DNA from: AR5 sp041499965
Lineage (GTDB): Bacteria > Methylomirabilota > Methylomirabilia > Rokubacteriales > CSP1-6
Length of the DNA: 8,002 nucleotides
Assembly: GCA_041499965.1 (NCBI GenBank)
Contig: JBGQLG010000242.1
Coordinates: forward strand, 1-8,002
Reading direction: 5' to 3'
The notes beneath the pieces were generated by a model, which saw only the letters and a list, made by a program, of their open reading frames with translations, was not told where the DNA came from and did not search any database. How positions within the stretch are numbered: position 1 is the first letter of the stretch; the number at the start of each line of letters is the position of its first letter. The position numbers and the translations under genes are program-made. Shown here piece after piece: positions 6,647-8,002 of the stretch.

Positions 6647-8002
6647 GTGGACGCCGAGGTCGTCATCATCGGCGCCGGTGCGGCCGGCGGCATCCTCGCC
6701 CTCGAGCTCGCGCGCCGCAACATCCAGGTCGCGGTGCTGGAGGCCGGGCCGCGCCACGACCTCGCGCTCCGGGGCGCGGCGGTGCGCCGCTACCTGCGGC
6801 GCGAGGACCCGTGGCCGACGACGCTGCCCAACCTCGATCGCTACAGCGTCGGAGGCCCGACGCCCTACCAGCTCGCCGGGCGCCGTGCGCGCGGCGTGGG
6901 GGGGAGCACCCTCTACTGGGAAGGGTACGCCGTGCGCATGCACGCGAGCGACTTCGGTATGCGAACCGCGCACGGCGTCGGCGATGACTGGCCGCTCGGC
7001 TATGCCGAGCTCGAGCCGTACTACGGCGCCGCCGAGACTGCGCTCGGCGTCGCGGGCGCCGCCGACGACCCCTGGGCCTCGCCGCGCACCGCGCCTTTTC
7101 CGCTGCCCGCCTTCGCGTTCAGCTACTCCGACGGGCTCTTCGAGCGCGCGGCGAAATCGGTGAACGTGGCGCTCCAGCACGTTCCCCAGGCGCGCAACTC
7201 GGTCGCGTACGGCGGGCGGTTGGTCTGCCGAGCGTGCAGCACCTGTCAGGTGTGTCCGACCGGGGCGAGGGCGAGCATCGATCTCACCCACGTGCCGCAG
7301 GCGGAGGCCACCGGGTACGCCCGCGTGACGACCGACGCCGTCGCCTTGCGGCTGCTGCTCGGCGACTCCGGCAAGGTGACGTCCGTGGTGTACGCCGGCG
7401 CCGACCGGCGCGAGCAGCGGCTGGACGGCAGCGTGTTCGTGCTGGCGGGGGGTGCCGTGGAGAACGCGCGGCTGCTCTTGCTGTCGCGCTCCCCCCGGTT
7501 TCCGGATGGGCTCGCCAACCGGAGCGGGCTGGTGGGCAAGTACTTCATGTCACACCCGTCCATCGACGTCACCGGCCGTGCGGATGCTCACGCCTACCCG
7601 TATCGGATCGGCTTCTCGACGGCGATGGCGCGCCAGTTCGCCGTCGAAGGGCCGCGGAGCACCCGAGGCGCGTTCCTGCTGGAATTCCTCAATTCGGCCG
7701 GGCCGACGCCGCAGCGCCTCGCGCTCGCCAGCGGACTGTGGGGCGAGGCGCTGCAGCGGCGGGTGCGCGAGGAGTTCGGCCACGTGCTCGGCATCCGCGT
7801 TTATGCCGAGCAGCTCCCGGCGGCGGTCAACGCCGTGTCGCTCAATCCCCGGGTGACCGACCACTTCGGCAGCCCGGCCCCGCACATCCACTACAGCGTC
7901 GGTCCCTACGAGCGGAGAGCCCTCGACGCCGCCAAGGACGTCGCGACGCGGATCCTGACGGCGGCGGGCGCGCGCGACATCCGTTCGAGCTCCCTGACCT
8001 TC
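6647..8002 (+). CDS. GMC-family FAD-dependent dehydrogenase with Cys motif (partial, C-terminus outside window)
   Basis: The frame is open from a GTG at 6647 to the last base, giving 452 residues. There is no other start between it and the in-frame TAG at 6623, and no clear Shine-Dalgarno. The protein starts straight into an FAD-binding Rossmann fold: VVIIGAGAAGG with G9, G11 and G14, and E32 to bind ribose. GVGGSTLYWEG (83-93) is the second GMC flavin motif. C194, C197, C200 and C203 with P204 form a C-x2-C-x2-C-x2-CP cluster near the place where related glucose and gluconate dehydrogenases hold a [3Fe-4S] centre, though spacing differs. AGGAVENARLLL (about 269-280) is another family block. 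The C-terminal GMC domain begins near HIHYSVGPYERRAL; the catalytic His/Asn region should lie beyond the window. It has no signal peptide and probably travels with the preceding Tat subunit. It would oxidise a sugar- or alcohol-type substrate and pass electrons to a cytochrome or quinone. Confidence 0.88.
   Translation, partial: MDAEVVIIGAGAAGGILALELARRNIQVAVLEAGPRHDLALRGAAVRRYLRREDPWPTTLPNLDRYSVGGPTPYQLAGRRARGVGGSTLYWEGYAVRMHASDFGMRTAHGVGDDWPLGYAELEPYYGAAETALGVAGAADDPWASPRTAPFPLPAFAFSYSDGLFERAAKSVNVALQHVPQARNSVAYGGRLVCRACSTCQVCPTGARASIDLTHVPQAEATGYARVTTDAVALRLLLGDSGKVTSVVYAGADRREQRLDGSVFVLAGGAVENARLLLLSRSPRFPDGLANRSGLVGKYFMSHPSIDVTGRADAHAYPYRIGFSTAMARQFAVEGPRSTRGAFLLEFLNSAGPTPQRLALASGLWGEALQRRVREEFGHVLGIRVYAEQLPAAVNAVSLNPRVTDHFGSPAPHIHYSVGPYERRALDAAKDVATRILTAAGARDIRSSSLTF

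Noticed and set aside
6678..7163. A + strand open frame inside the GMC gene
   Set aside because: It is a different frame with Arg/Ser/Ala-rich low-complexity product. The frame starting at 6647 carries the FAD and GMC motifs without interruption to the window end.
6056..7291. Minus-strand open frame of 411 codons across the subunit 3 and GMC genes
   Set aside because: It covers parts of two well-supported + strand genes, is Arg/Gly/Ala-rich, and shows no domain.

Overview
The window is a GC-rich stretch, read entirely on the + strand, with strong third-position GC bias. It holds seven protein genes in at least two groups. The organism looks like a high-GC, deep-branching Gram-negative soil or groundwater bacterium. 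Candidates are Methylomirabilota/Rokubacteria or Binatota-like lineages. That placement is a low-confidence inference from composition, the solute-binding protein and the style of the exported proteins. No rRNA, tRNA or phylogenetic marker gene is present.

Region 1 (1-2667): the C-terminal part of an ABC transporter family 1 solute-binding protein, then a ferredoxin-FAD-NAD(P)H oxidoreductase, then an unusual ferredoxin that joins a thioredoxin-fold [2Fe-2S] domain to a toluene-4-monooxygenase-type Rieske domain. The last two look like an electron-transfer chain for an oxygenase: NAD(P)H to FAD to plant-type [2Fe-2S], then one or two further [2Fe-2S] centres. No oxygenase hydroxylase component lies in the window.

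Region 2 (2668-2911): a 240-base gap, partly AT-richer than its surroundings. It has a possible sigma70-like promoter, weak hairpins, and a striking three-copy 11-bp direct repeat in which every copy is a perfect Shine-Dalgarno sequence.

Region 3 (2912-8002): four tightly packed genes. They encode a large exported zinc metalloprotease with calcium-binding repeats, a small exported cysteine-patterned protein made of two similar halves, a gluconate 2-dehydrogenase subunit 3-like protein with a twin-arginine-like leader (its GTG start overlaps the previous stop), and a GMC-family FAD dehydrogenase cut by the window end. The last two form a recognisable pair: the small subunit probably carries the leaderless flavoprotein through the Tat pathway. 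The flavoprotein has a four-cysteine motif likely to hold an Fe-S cluster. The most interesting points are the double-ferredoxin fusion, the triplicated ribosome binding site, and the linkage of an exported metalloprotease and a two-repeat Cys protein to a periplasmic dehydrogenase.
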